Notes: generated by a model not told the origin, from the sequence alone. Shown: positions 50,321 to 60,702, counted from the stretch's first letter. The stretch: 64,000 nucleotides of DNA from Peribacillus frigoritolerans (GCA_030562215.1 JAUPFL010000001.1:2530501-2594500), one strand, 5' to 3'. A program made the numbers and translations.

Positions 50321-51402
50321 ATGAAAAAAGGCTGCACAAATGGCGCCTAATTGCTCTGCTGGGTATTGTAGGACTTGTCCTTTCGGGCTGCGGCGAACCA
50401 TTTCTATCCGCGCTGAAGCCAGCTGGCGATGTTGCGCAATCTCAGTATGACTTACTGATATTGAGTACACTAATCATGGTACTGGTTATTATTGTTGTGA
50501 TTATTTTGTTCGTTGTAGTTTTACTACGCTTCCGCCGGAAGGAAGGCGACGAAACAATACCGAAACAAATTGAAGGAAGTCATAAACTCGAAATTATCTG
50601 GACTGTTATTCCTATCCTTCTTTTAATTGTTCTGGCTGTTCCAACCGTCGTCACGACTTTCGACTTAGCCGACACAAAGGCAATGGATAAGAAAGATAAG
50701 GATGGAAAAACGAAGGATGCACTTGTCGTGAATGTTAGGGCAAACCTTTATTGGTGGGAGTTTGAATATCCAGACCTTGGCGTTGTAACAAGTCAGGATT
50801 TGGTTGTGCCAACAGATCAAAAAGTGTACTTCAATCTAACAGCTTCAGATGTTAAGCACTCATTCTGGGTACCGTCTGTCGGAGGAAAGATGGATACAAA
50901 TACAGAAGGGGTCAATCAGTTTTTCTTAGAATTTGACAGTAAAAAGGCAGAAGATTCGAACAACTTGTTCTACGGAAAATGTGCTGAGCTTTGCGGTCCT
51001 TCACATGCTTTGATGGATTTTAAGGTCATACCGAAGTCTAAAAGCGATTTTGAAGCATGGACAAAAGATATGAAAGCCGCTAAGGAACCTGTCGTTGAAG
51101 GTGATCTAGCCAAACAGGGTGAAGATGTCTTTAATCAAAGTTGTATAGGCTGCCATGCGGTGACACCGAATGACAGCAGGCCTGAAGCTGCTCGTCAGGC
51201 TCCGAATCTGGCTACATTCGGTGAGCGTCAAAAAGTAGCTGGGGTATTGGATCACACGGAAGAAAATGTAAAAAAATGGATCAAGGATCCTGAGAAGTAT
51301 AAACCGGGCAACACGATGACCGGTACTTACGGTGAACTTTCGGATTCAGATATTGATGCACTGGCAGCTTATCTATTAGAGCTTAAGGTGGAAGACAAAT
51401 AG
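50321..51402 (+). CDS. ctaC: Cytochrome caa3 oxidase subunit II (one frameshift)
   Basis: 360 residues when repaired. Lipoprotein signal with lipobox LSGC (about residue 25), two membrane helices, the CuA domain (VKHSFWVPSVGGKMD; CAELCGPSHALM supplying Cys, Cys, His, Met), then a fused cytochrome c domain with CIGCH and the methionine ligand in NTMTGTYG. This makes it a caa3-type oxidase. One A is missing near 50325 (ATGAAAAAAGG), so the signal peptide (KKRLHKWRLIALLGIVG) is out of frame in the raw sequence. Confidence 0.95.
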
Positions 51403-51426
51403 AACATTGGTTAAGGAGGTTAAATC

Positions 51427-53296
51427 GTGAGTACGTACGCTAATAAAAAAGGATTTGGCGCTACGATTTGGGATTATCTGACGACGGTAGACCATAAGAA
51501 AATCGCCATTTTATATCTTATTTCTGGCGGGTTATTCTTTGTAATCGGCGGTTTGGAAGCGATGTTTATCCGTATCCAGCTTGCAATCCCAAATAATGAC
51601 TTCGTAAGTGCCGGATTTTATAATGAAATATTGACCATGCACGGTACGACTATGATATTTCTGGCAGCCATGCCATTGGTGTTTGCTGTAATGAATGCGG
51701 TTGTACCCTTACAGATAGGGGCACGTGATGTCGCGTTCCCATTTTTGAATTCGTTAGGTTTTTGGTTGTTTTTCTTTGGAGGAGTCTTTCTGAATCTTTC
51801 ATGGTTTTTAGGGGGGCTCCTGATGCAGGATGGACATCATATGCATCACTTTCCTGCACTCCGAAGGCCATGGTATTGATTTTTACGTCCTGGGATTACA
51901 GATATCGGGATTGGGAACATTAATTGCGGGGATCAATTTCCTTGTAACCATTATCAATATGCGTACGCCTGGTATGACATATATGCGTATGCCGCTGTTT
52001 ACATGGTCAACTTTCGTTGTTTCCGCATTGATATTATTCGCTTTTCCTCCGCTTACGGTAGGATTGGTGTTGATGATGTTCGACAGGATGTTCGGCTCGA
52101 ATTTCTTTGATGTAGCAGCTGGCGGGAATACGATCATTTGGGAGCATTTATTCTGGATATTCGGTCACCCGGAGGTATATATCCTAATCCTTCCTGCTTT
52201 CGGTATTTTTTCCGAAATTTTCGCTACCTTTTCAAGAAAAAGATTATTCGGATATTCATCGATGGTATTTGCAACCGTTTTAATCGGTTTCTTAGGTTTC
52301 ATGGTTTGGGCGCATCACATGTTTACCACTGGTTTAGGACCTATCGCGAATGCAATCTTTGCCGTCGCTACCATGGCTATCGCAGTACCGACAGGTATTA
52401 AGATATTCAACTGGATCTTTACGATGTGGGGAGGAAGCGTCAAGTTCACGGTGCCGATGCTTTATGCAGTTGCCTTTATTCCTTCCTTTACCATGGGTGG
52501 CGTGACAGGTATCATGAACGCATCCGCTCCTGCTGATTACCAGTTCCACGACAGCTATTTCGTTGTTGCCCATTTCCACTATGTAATCGTCGGTGGGGTT
52601 GTATTGGGATTATTGGCTGGTATCACATTCTATTGGCCGAAGATGTTTGGAACGATGTTAAGCGAGAAATTGGGGAAAGTCACATTTTGGACGTTCTTGA
52701 TCGGTTTCCATTTAACGTTCTTCATTCAACATTTCTTAGGTCTAATGGGTATGCCTCGCCGCGTATTCACGTTCTTGGACAATCAAGGACTCAATACGGG
52801 TAATATGATCAGTACAGTCGGTGCCTTCTTGATGGCTTTTGCAGTCATCGTCATGGTAATCAATATCATCATGACTTCAGCGAAAAACGAAAAAGTCGGC
52901 AATGATCCTTGGGGAGACGGCCGTACACTGGAATGGGCCATTCCATCACCGCCGCCGTTTTATAATTTTAAACAACTGCCGCTTGTCCGCGGATTAGATC
53001 CTTACTGGGTTGAGAAAATGGAAGGGAAAAAGGAAATGACTCCTGCAGAACCACTGGGGGATATCCATATGCCTAATTCATCCATTCTGCCTTTAACGAT
53101 TTCTTTCGGTTTATTCGTAGCCGCATTCGGTGCTCTATATAATATGGATGATAAGACATGGACACTGCCTATAATCATTGTCGGGCTTTTGATTACATTC
53201 GTTTCAATGTTAATCCGTTCCGTTAAAGATGATCATGGATTCCATATTCATAAAGAAGACCTTATGGACGATAAAGACAAGGGAGGTAAGGCATAA
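51427..53296 (+). CDS. ctaD: Cytochrome caa3 oxidase subunit I (two frameshifts)
   Basis: 623 residues when repaired; haem-copper oxidase core with 12 helices plus a C-terminal extension. It has TMHGTTM (haem a His), WIFGHPEVYILILPAFG (CuB His and the cross-linked Tyr), VWAHHMFTTG (CuB histidines) and AHFHYVIVGG (haem ligands). One G is missing in the G-run near 51810 and one C near 51854; adding both gives GGAPDAGWTSYASLSLHSEG. GTG start behind AAGGAGG; the stop overlaps ctaE by one base. Confidence 0.96.
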
Positions 53297-53925
53297 TGCA
53301 AGCAGATGAAAGATTCACGGATGCCACTTGGCCTGCTTCTCCCGAGAAAGCGACTTTAGAAGGTAAAAATAAGTATTTGGGATTCTGGTTGTTTCTTGGT
53401 GGAGAGACGGTATTATTCGCCTCACTTTTTGCAACTTACCTTGCATTGAAGGATAAAGTTCCAAATGGTGACGCTGCCTTAGCTAAAGATTTATTCGAAT
53501 TACCGCTGACTTTTGTAGCAACCATGCTGTTATTGACCAGTTCATTAACCAGTGTGTATGCGATGTATCATATGAAAAATAACCACTTTAAACAAATGCA
53601 AGCATGGCTTGTAATTACAGTTGCTCTTGGCTTTGCTTTTCTAGGTCTCGAGATATATGAATTTAATCACTATGTTCATGAATTCCATCATACTTTTACG
53701 AGCAGTGCATTCGGCTCCGCGTTCTATACGTTAGTTGGTTTTCACGGCGCGCACGTTGCCTTTGGTTTGGTTTGGATCATATCTCTTATGGTACGTAATG
53801 CAAGAAGGGGTTTGAATTTGTACAATGCCCCTAAATTTTATGTTGCGAGTCTATATTGGCATTTCATTGACGTAGTCTGGGTGTTTATCTTTACTGTCGT
53901 ATACTTAATGGGAATGGTGGGATAA
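53296..53925 (+). CDS. ctaE: Cytochrome caa3 oxidase subunit III
   Basis: 209 residues, intact, five membrane helices. Conserved FLGGETVLFASLFATY, GLEIYEFNHYVHEFHH, and the LVGFHGAHVAFGLVW segment near the end. Structural subunit of the oxidase; start overlaps the ctaD stop. Confidence 0.95.
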   Translation: MQADERFTDATWPASPEKATLEGKNKYLGFWLFLGGETVLFASLFATYLALKDKVPNGDAALAKDLFELPLTFVATMLLLTSSLTSVYAMYHMKNNHFKQMQAWLVITVALGFAFLGLEIYEFNHYVHEFHHTFTSSAFGSAFYTLVGFHGAHVAFGLVWIISLMVRNARRGLNLYNAPKFYVASLYWHFIDVVWVFIFTVVYLMGMVG

Positions 53926-53928
53926 CTG

Positions 53929-54264
53929 ATGGCGAATGAACAATCAAATTCAGCGAACCCGAATGTCGATTTAAAATATCGCCGTAAGAAAAATGCTGAA
54001 GAGATGAAACACCAAGTGATAACATTTACACTTATGATCTTCTTTACATTAATTGCTTTTGCTGCAGTAGGAATTGAGGGTTTTTCACATTGGTTCATTA
54101 AACCAGTCATTTTGCTGCTGGCAGTTGTACAAGTGATTTTCCAATTGTATTATTTCATGCATATGAAGCATAAAGGGCATGGAACCATTGCATTGTTTTT
54201 ATTTTCCGGCCTTGCAGTCGGCTTGATAACAGTGCTGACTTTCGTAACAATCGTCTGGATATGA
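53929..54264 (+). CDS. ctaF: Cytochrome caa3 oxidase subunit IVB
   Basis: 111 residues, intact, three helices (VITFTLMIFFTLIAFAAVG; FIKPVILLLAVVQVIFQLYY; HGTIALFLFSGLAVGLITVL). CtaF/QoxD-type small subunit. It starts three bases after ctaE. Confidence 0.92.
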   Translation: MANEQSNSANPNVDLKYRRKKNAEEMKHQVITFTLMIFFTLIAFAAVGIEGFSHWFIKPVILLLAVVQVIFQLYYFMHMKHKGHGTIALFLFSGLAVGLITVLTFVTIVWI

Positions 54265-54271
54265 ATTATGC

Positions 54272-54307
54272 AGAAAATCGGCTATTGAATGATAGCCGGT
54301 TTTCTTT
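54272..54307 (+). terminator. Terminator after ctaF
   Basis: GAAAATCGGCTAT / ATAGCCGGTTTTC stem, T-rich tail. ctaG may be read by leakage or from its own promoter. Confidence 0.75.
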
Positions 54308-54413
54308 ATGTGTTGATTGCTAGAAAAAGAATCCAAGTTTATCTATATTTGTTACCATGTTTCATTTTAGGTATAATGAAAGTAAGAAAAAGTTCATGAA
54401 CGAGGTGATTTTT

Positions 54414-55316
54414 TTGTCTATTGATATTTTCGGATTTCGCGCTTTGTGGAGTCCTTATTATTTTGCCGTCCTCGTACTAATAACCGTTGGCTATTTTTGG
54501 CTGGTGACAAAAAAAAGGGAGAAGTTTTCGGACAGTTCATCGCTTTCCGTTAAACAGGCAACTTATTTTTTGATAGCCATGTTCCTTCTATATGTGGTAA
54601 AAGGATCGCCACTGGACTTATTGAGCCATATCATGTTCAGTGCCCACATGTTTCAAATGGCACTGCTCTATCTCGTGATTCCGCCTTTATTTATCATAGC
54701 GGTTCCAGATTGGCTTATAAGAACTTTCATAAATTCAAGGGGAGTGAAGACTTTATTTCGATTTTTCACGAGACCTCTTGTCGCCCTTTTACTATTTAAT
54801 GTTCTTTTCTCGCTGTACCATATCCCATTAGTGTTCGACTTTATCAAAACTGGGATGTGGTTTCATGCCGGATACACGGTCCTTTTATTTACGACTGCCG
54901 TTTTGATGTGGTTCCCGCTTGTCAATCGACTGCCGGAACGTGAAAGTCTATCAGGTGTGAAAAAAGTAGCTTATATTTTCGGCAGTGGCATACTAATGAC
55001 CCCTGCTTGCGCTTTAATCATTTTTGCTAATGATCCGATGTATGATACATTTACGAATGCGGAATCTTGGGCGAGTGCCATGGAACTTTGCGTTCCTGCT
55101 TCAGCACTGTCGGGCTTAACGCTCAGTGGCCCGGAAATGTTCAATGGACTGCCATTGCTTGAGGATCAACAGCTTGGTGGGGTTCTGATGAAGGTGATTC
55201 AAGAAATCGTTTTAGGCTATGTATTAGGTGTCATTTTCTTTGCTTGGTTCAAAAAGGAGAATGGCGGCCAAAATGATATCGATCCGATACCTTCGGATTT
55301 TCAGACTGTAGAATAA
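54414..55316 (+). CDS. ctaG: Cytochrome caa3 assembly factor CtaG
   Basis: 300 residues, intact, about seven helices. N-terminus LSIDIFGFRALWSPYYFAVL fits CtaG, so I use the TTG at 54414 behind GAGGTGA, not an earlier ATG at 54357. The conserved helix histidines and LLSHIMFSAHMFQMALLYL are present. CtaG delivers copper to, or assembles, the caa3 oxidase. Confidence 0.93.
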   Translation: MSIDIFGFRALWSPYYFAVLVLITVGYFWLVTKKREKFSDSSSLSVKQATYFLIAMFLLYVVKGSPLDLLSHIMFSAHMFQMALLYLVIPPLFIIAVPDWLIRTFINSRGVKTLFRFFTRPLVALLLFNVLFSLYHIPLVFDFIKTGMWFHAGYTVLLFTTAVLMWFPLVNRLPERESLSGVKKVAYIFGSGILMTPACALIIFANDPMYDTFTNAESWASAMELCVPASALSGLTLSGPEMFNGLPLLEDQQLGGVLMKVIQEIVLGYVLGVIFFAWFKKENGGQNDIDPIPSDFQTVE

Positions 55317-55324
55317 TTGTACGA

Positions 55325-55360
55325 TAAAAAGACTTGTCTTGAGGCGGACAAGTCTTTTAT
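55325..55360 (+). terminator. Terminator after ctaG
   Basis: AAAAGACTTGTC / GACAAGTCTTTT stem. Confidence 0.85.
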
Positions 55361-55521
55361 CCTTTGACTGATTTTCGAATTAAAGCAAATAGCCAGTGAT
55401 TTGACTTGGCTATTCTATAAAAGTGAGCATTCTGTTAATAATCCCTGATTTTATTGAATTTTATGATTGCCTCTTATAAAATGGTAGTTGATTAATAAAT
55501 ATAGAGAGGACTACACTTCAT

Positions 55522-55982
55522 ATGTCTTTACCAATCCTTCCAACGATAAGTACAGCCTTCATTGTATTAAGTGCCATCACTGTTGCAATAGGCTGGTATC
55601 AAATTAAACAACGCAAAATCGAGACCCATAAAAAAACCATGATGGCAGCTGCGATTTTTGCGGTGATCTTTTTCACTATATATCTTTCCCGGACGGTCTT
55701 CATTGGTAGTACGTCATTTGGCGGACCCGATGACATAAAAATTTATTATACGATTTTTTTGATTTTCCATATAACTCTTGCAACAACTGGAGCTGTTTTG
55801 GGGATTATCATGCTTACCACTGGGTTTAAAGGAAAATTCGCCATCCATAAAAAATCGGGCCTGCGACAAGCATCATTTGGTTTTTCACTGGGATTACTGG
55901 AGTAGCTGTTTACATCCTGCTTTATGTGATTTATCATGGCGGCGAAACAACATCTTTAATAAAGGCGATCCTAGGATTTTAA
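55522..55982 (+). CDS. yozB: DUF420 membrane protein YozB/CtaM (one frameshift)
   Basis: 153 residues when repaired, four helices. Starts MSLPILPTISTAFIVLSAIT and has HKKTMMAAAIFAVIFFTIYL. DUF420 proteins of this kind (CtaM in Staphylococcus, YozB in Bacillus) are needed for haem-copper oxidase assembly, which fits its place after ctaG. One A is missing near 55854 (six A; repaired HKKIGPATSIIWFFTGITG), moving the end to TAA at 55982. Confidence 0.88.
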
Positions 55983-55987
55983 AATGA

Positions 55988-56024
55988 CGAAAAAGCCTGG
56001 TGCAAAAGAAGCATCAGGCTTTTG
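55988..56024 (+). terminator. Terminator after yozB
   Basis: AAAAGCCTGGTGC / GCATCAGGCTTTT stem. Confidence 0.8.
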
Positions 56025-56035
56025 TAATGGATACA

Positions 56036-56072
56036 AAAAAAGAGAGCATCACGCATGACCCTCTCTCTTTGT
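56036..56072 (-). terminator. Terminator of the YugN-like gene
   Basis: AGAGAG / CTCTCT stem with seven T on the minus strand, just past the stop at 56095. Confidence 0.65.
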
Positions 56073-56094
56073 ACCCGCTTTTCGCTGACGGCTT

Positions 56095-56457
56095 TTACAG
56101 GCCGTTGAATTGTGTAAGTTCTTCTTTGATTTGAGCGAGGATTTTTTCACATTGTTTAACTAGTGATGCAGGGAAATCCTCTCCTTCACCATATTCAACT
56201 CCGTGTGGATAATAGTGTTTTCCTAATAGAGGAACCATTAGTTTGATGATGGCCCTGTGAGCGCCAACATCGCCCTCTGTAGCATAGCCAAGTATTCTCA
56301 GGTAAAACGTGCCTTCTTTTAATTCGAACTTACGATCGTAACTGACTCTTTCGTAATCCCATTGTTCTGCTCGTATTAAACCATATTGCGGCATTAGGTC
56401 ATCTAGTCGGTTTAAGTCGGCTGTGATGTTTTCGATTCCAAAGCTTTCAAATTTCAC
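56095..56457 (-). CDS. YugN-like family protein
   Basis: 120 residues, intact (MKFESFGIENITADLNRLDD; KFELKEGTFYLRILGYATEG; ending KEELTQFNGL). This pattern, with the YYPHGVEYGE loop, is that of the YugN-like family. Function unknown. Start ATG behind GGAGGTA. Confidence 0.8.
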   Translation of the reverse strand: MKFESFGIENITADLNRLDDLMPQYGLIRAEQWDYERVSYDRKFELKEGTFYLRILGYATEGDVGAHRAIIKLMVPLLGKHYYPHGVEYGEGEDFPASLVKQCEKILAQIKEELTQFNGL

Positions 56458-56778
56458 GAGTAGTACCTCCTATGTTTACTATTGAGAATTAAAATGACAT
56501 ACCGGGAAAATATTATGTACATGAATATATTAAAAATCTCCAAGTATGTTTATAATATACCATTTTATCCTATATTTTATAATAGTACGAAATGGTGGAA
56601 GTTGCAATGAACTCAACCATGGTATTTTAATCATTCACAAAGGTTCCATTTTTTTAATAAATTTAATGAAGGGGCAGTCAATCGTAAATTAGAAAATTAT
56701 GATTGAACAGTGATATAATCAGGAAAGAAAGGTTTTTGCATTGGATACATAAATTAGATAGAGAGAGGGAGTGTTCCT
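56458..56778. other. Spacer upstream of ylbC
   Basis: About 320 AT-rich bases. A TATAAT at 56714-56719 probably belongs to the ylbC promoter; the -35 is unclear. Nothing else seen. Confidence 0.4.
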
Positions 56779-57838
56779 CTGCGCAGTTTAGGTAAGGTGT
56801 TGGTGTTAATCATTATTTTTTTCGTAATCGGTATTTATCTTAATATCGGCGATGAAGATGAAGGAAACCCTCTTATTGATGGTAACAAAGGTGTTAACCC
56901 CAATGGACATATAAATGAAAAAAGCACTTCCTCTGAAAAGGAAGGGGTTACTGAAGTGACAGAAGGTCTGGCGGTAACGATCGGGAAAAATGCAAAAGAG
57001 ATAGAAAGGCAATATGGTAAGCCGGATCGAATTGATTTGTCAGCCTACGGATATGAATGGTGGGTGTATAAAAAGGACTATAATAATTATTTCCAATTAG
57101 CCGTTGAAAATGAAAAAGTGGTATCCGCTTATGGAATAGGTGATGAGGTCAATGTCGCTCCTTTTAAAATTGGACAATCGATTGATGCCATCTATTCCAG
57201 TTTATATGTGGAACCTACCGTTGATATTGAAGTTGGTCACAGTTCCTATCGTTTTGAATTGTCGGAGGAAGATATGAACATGAGGCCGTTGATTGATTTA
57301 GGGAATATTAATGTTCAGCTTTATTTGGATAAATTCACCGGGACTGTTTCAAGCATCCGATTTTTGGATGATTCCACCCTATTGAAACAAAAGCCGTATG
57401 AGTTGACCTATCATGGTGAACTTGTGACAGTTAAGGATCTTTCTGATGAAGACATGGTTAAAGTGGAAGATGGCAATGAGCAGCAAATTTTCGATATTAC
57501 GAATATAATGCGAAGCAGGTTTGATTTGAAGCCTTTAGAATGGGATGCCGCAACTGCGGAGGTTGCTTACCTTCATAGCAGGGAAATGACGGACACACCT
57601 GAAGGGACCCATGTGTCTGAAATAAAGGGGGATTTGGAAAAGCGTCTCGATGCAGGTCATGTAAAATACAGGGCGGCAGGTGAAAATATAGCGGCCAAAT
57701 ATGTGGATGCAGCTGCAGTCATGGAAGGTTGGCTAAATAGCAAAGGGCATCGGGATGCGATGCTGGACGAGGAATTTACAGGTCTGGGCGTCGGGGTATA
57801 TATAAAAGTATTACACCCAGAATTTCATAAAGAGATAA
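56779..57838 (+). CDS. ylbC: CAP-domain secreted protein YlbC (one frameshift)
   Basis: 352 residues when repaired. N-terminal hydrophobic signal/anchor, a CAP-associated N-terminal domain with two related halves (VTIGKNAKEIERQYGKPDR; FKIGQSIDAIYSSL), then the CAP/SCP domain (NIMRSRFDLKPLEWDAATAE; AAGENIAAKY; WLNSKGHRDAML). The best-spaced start after GAGAGAGGGA is a CTG at 56779, giving MRSLGKVLVLIIIF; a downstream in-frame codon is the alternative. An extra A near 57805 (TATATAAAAG) makes the raw frame run through the terminator; repaired it ends YYTQNFIKR at 57838. Confidence 0.82.
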
Positions 57839-57871
57839 AGAAACGGATCCGATTTGGGTCCGTTTTCTTGT
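57839..57871 (+). terminator. Terminator after ylbC
   Basis: AAACGGATCC GATTT GGGTCCGTTT then TCTTG, directly after the repaired stop. Confidence 0.8.
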
Positions 57872-58097
57872 TGTGGATCATATTTTCAAAATGAAAAAGG
57901 TTTCTGTCGATATAGCTTAAAGTTCCCAATCCCCACCGTGGCCTTCCCTCGATGAGGATCTTTTGCCAATGGAGTGTTACATAAGGAACTTGGATTCCGC
58001 AGTTAGTCCAATTGCATATGAAAAGGAATGTTATGCACTTTTTATTTACCTTTAGCATATGGTGCAATAGGCGATGTCTAAGTGTGAGGTGAGAGTA

Positions 58098-58528
58098 ATG
58101 GCAAAAAGAAAGCGGCCCTCCGTGGATAAATTTCGGGAGTTTGTAAAGGAACATCCTCATTTAGTGAATGAAGTGAGAAGCAAACAAGCAACGTGGCAGG
58201 AACTTTTTGAAGAGTGGTATTTACTCGGAGAAGATCATCCACGCTGGCAGGCTGACGGCAGTGTGGGTGCGCCCAAAGAGAATATAGGATCTCCATCACC
58301 GCCGGTTGAAAAGGGAGACCAAAGCACTGAGTTGATCGGTTCGTTAATGAGTGCCGTTAAAAACATGGATATGGGGCAGATTCAACAATATATTACGAAT
58401 GCCAATCAGGCCATCGGTGCAATCAAGGAGTGCTATCTGCTTTCCAAGGGAATAAATCAGGTGATACCAGTCCTCCCCCAAAAGAAAAAGAGCAGAGAGC
58501 TAACCCTTTTTTATTCTCCAAAGATTAA
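58098..58528 (+). CDS. ylbD: Spore coat protein YlbD (one frameshift)
   Basis: 143 residues when repaired. N-terminus MAKRKRPSVDKFREFVKEHP; a WQELFEEWYLLGEDHPRW segment; then a low-complexity middle. YlbD is a putative coat protein. One base (A or G) is missing near 58427; adding it gives IKGVLSAFQGNKSGD and PPPKEKEQRANPFLFSKD, stopping at 58528, which leaves room for the ylbE ribosome site. ATG at 58098 after GAGGTGAG. Confidence 0.85.
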
Positions 58529-58540
58529 GGAGGGTTTTTC

Positions 58541-58783
58541 ATGCGTCAGAATATATATGAATTCATTCAAACAAATGAAGATATGCGAAATTACTTGAGG
58601 ATTCAGCCTGCATGGTACAAAAGGTTAATGCGTAATCCACATGAAGTGGATGTGTTTGAAACAGAAGCGAAATATTATTTTGAGAAGTCGATTCCACATC
58701 GGGTCTCTAAATTTTCGGAAAGCGTTCAGGTTGCCTCAATGATGCTTCATATGTTTCAAGCGATGAATGCTCCAGGTGAATGA
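58541..58783 (+). CDS. ylbE: YlbE-like protein
   Basis: 80 residues, intact, behind AAGGAGGG. MRQNIYEFIQTNEDMRNYLR, RIQPAWYKRLMRNP and the FEKSIPHRVSKFSESVQVAS segment match YlbE. Coupled to ylbD (13 bases). Function unknown. Confidence 0.9.
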   Translation: MRQNIYEFIQTNEDMRNYLRIQPAWYKRLMRNPHEVDVFETEAKYYFEKSIPHRVSKFSESVQVASMMLHMFQAMNAPGE

Positions 58784-58843
58784 AGAAAATAAGAGTAAAT
58801 TACTCCTTTTGGCGAACAATAAAGGCAAAAGGGGGAAGATGGA

Positions 58844-59266
58844 ATGAGAAAGTTGATATTGGCTCTAACAGTGTTGATGGCAGCGTCGGGGTGTGGGAAG
58901 AAAATACCGGAACCTGAAAATTCAGGAATAGCCATGCAAGAAGTTTCTACACTTGCTGCCAACACTGTATCGAGCATCCAAAACTCGGATGAGGACTTTC
59001 GGGTAAAAACGTTTGTAAAAGGCAACTCTGTCTATGTAGAGTGCTACTTGAAAAACTATGTTTTTTCTGAATCAAATCCTGAACAATTGGCAACTGTGTC
59101 CGTATTTATTGATAATCAAAAGAAAGTCGATATGAAAACCGCGGCATTCATCTTAAAGGATGTTCCGAATGGCATGCATAAGATTAAGCTGGAGATTTTG
59201 AATGGTGCAGGTGAAAAAACAGGTCTGCAAAAAGAGATTGAGGTACATATCACTTCCTCGATTTAA
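58844..59266 (+). CDS. Lipoprotein of unknown function in the ylb cluster
   Basis: 140 residues, intact. Lipobox AASGC at residues 13-17, then a beta-rich domain (FVKGNSVYVECYLKNYVFSE; ATVSVFIDNQKKVDMKTAAF) that may be immunoglobulin-like. Good ribosome site GGGGGAAG before ATG 58844. I know no counterpart at this place in B. subtilis. Confidence 0.7.
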   Translation: MRKLILALTVLMAASGCGKKIPEPENSGIAMQEVSTLAANTVSSIQNSDEDFRVKTFVKGNSVYVECYLKNYVFSESNPEQLATVSVFIDNQKKVDMKTAAFILKDVPNGMHKIKLEILNGAGEKTGLQKEIEVHITSSI

Positions 59267-59326
59267 TCAAACCATTAGCATCTAAAAGGGAGAAATGGTA
59301 AAATGGTTGTGGAGGTGAGCTTGTTA

Positions 59327-59776
59327 ATGCTTGCTACTATGGAAATCATCGACATTTTACATCAGGCTGATGGATTAGCTGAAATGATCCTTCATTCTGA
59401 AATAGGGGAAGAATACCTCCTTAGTTTATATAAATTACAAAACGACAAAGATGCCCAGCGGAAAATTTCCAAGTTTACTTCGCTAAAGGATCTATTTGAA
59501 GATGTTCAAAGGTTCGGTAAATATCATCCGGATTATAAACGCATCAATTTAGAAACGAGGCAAGCTAAACGAGACATGGATATGCATCCTGCCGTAGCAA
59601 GGTTCAAGCGGGCGGAGACCGAATTGCAATCCGTTCTTGATGAAATAAGCGGAAGAATTGGCCGAGCGGTTTCTGAACAGGTCAAAACGCCGGCGGGGAA
59701 TCCATTTTTTGTTTCATCCGGCGGATGTTCAACGGGAAGCTGCGGAACCGGGGGAAGTTGCGGGTGCTCTGCTTAA
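59327..59776 (+). CDS. ylbF: YlbF, Y-complex / RNase Y specificity factor
   Basis: 149 residues from ATG 59327 (MLATMEIIDILHQADGLAEM), behind GGAGGTGAG. The helical YlbF/YmcA domain contains FGKYHPDYKRINLETRQAKR; the C-terminus is GGCSTGSCGTGGSCGCSA, the cysteine cluster that in B. subtilis binds a [4Fe-4S] centre with YmcA and YaaT. The complex directs RNase Y maturation of operon mRNAs and affects sporulation and competence. Confidence 0.93.
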   Translation: MLATMEIIDILHQADGLAEMILHSEIGEEYLLSLYKLQNDKDAQRKISKFTSLKDLFEDVQRFGKYHPDYKRINLETRQAKRDMDMHPAVARFKRAETELQSVLDEISGRIGRAVSEQVKTPAGNPFFVSSGGCSTGSCGTGGSCGCSA

Positions 59777-59968
59777 GGTAATGGCCGGATTGTGAACATT
59801 AGGCCGGTATATAACATGCAGCCATCGAAATTCGACATTGCTACGAAGTTCGGTGGCTGTGTCATGTTTGGAACCTTCGTCGGGACATTCAATGAACCGA
59901 TGCATGTATAAAGGTCTTTCATTGTTCCTTGATTTTATCATTTATATTCCGGATACGTGACAAAGCGA

Positions 59969-60289
59969 TTAACTGCGAAATAAAATACAATCCGGACAAA
60001 GGTTGCCGCAGCAAAACATCTTTTGCTGCGGCACATAAAAACGATGCCGGAATACATATAAATGTTCTTCCTGCCGTACGAAAATGGTTTCACAATGAAG
60101 CTGCTTGCCACGCATTGAAAGGCTTGCGGCTTTTTTATTAAGAGAAAGCTTACCATCATCATTTTGTGCCGGATGATAATGGATATATATAAATGGTATA
60201 CCTGTGAACTTTTTTATCGAAGCTTGGGTAATATCATCATTATCTAATAGATGATCAATAAATTGATGCCAGATTTGGTTTAAATCCAT
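59969..60289 (-). CDS. Unknown cysteine-rich-tailed protein
   Basis: 106 residues from ATG 60289 (MDLNQIWHQFIDHLLDNDD), behind GAAGGGAG on the minus strand. The C-terminus has KMFCCGNLCPDCILFRS, a CCxxxCxxC pattern that could bind a metal. The DNA for the tail contains a perfect 12-base inverted repeat (GCCGCAGCAAAA / TTTTGCTGCGGC, 60003-60030). Not recognised. Confidence 0.6.
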   Translation of the reverse strand: MDLNQIWHQFIDHLLDNDDITQASIKKFTGIPFIYIHYHPAQNDDGKLSLNKKAASLSMRGKQLHCETIFVRQEEHLYVFRHRFYVPQQKMFCCGNLCPDCILFRS

Positions 60290-60426
60290 CGTTTGTTTGG
60301 CTCCCTTCACAGTATATATATTCATAATAGTGAGAGAATTTTGTTTATAATCTTTTTTCTTGGTTGAAAGTAAAGATTCTGCTATGCTACACTTAGTTAA
60401 AACCTTTATAAAAGGGAGTTATTGAT

Positions 60427-60702
60427 ATGCTTGGAGCGAGACAGGGAATCATCGTCTATTTACATACATTAAAACAAGCCAAAATGCTTAGGAAATTTGG
60501 AAATATCCATTATGTTTCAAAAAAGTTGAAATATGTTGTGCTTTATACGAATATGGATGAAGTGGAACCACTAGTGGAAAAGCTGAATAATTATTCGTTC
60601 GTTAAAAAGGTGGACCTTTCTTATAAGCCTTTTCTGAAGGTGGAGTTCGAAAACTCCAAACCGGATAAAGCGAAAGAATATGATTATAAAATGGGAATTT
60701 GA
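60427..60702 (+). CDS. ylbG: UPF0298 protein YlbG
   Basis: 91 residues, intact, behind [42 protein letters not shown] and [19 protein letters not shown] are YlbG/UPF0298. Ferredoxin-like fold; function unknown. Confidence 0.93.
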   Translation: MLGARQGIIVYLHTLKQAKMLRKFGNIHYVSKKLKYVVLYTNMDEVEPLVEKLNNYSFVKKVDLSYKPFLKVEFENSKPDKAKEYDYKMGI

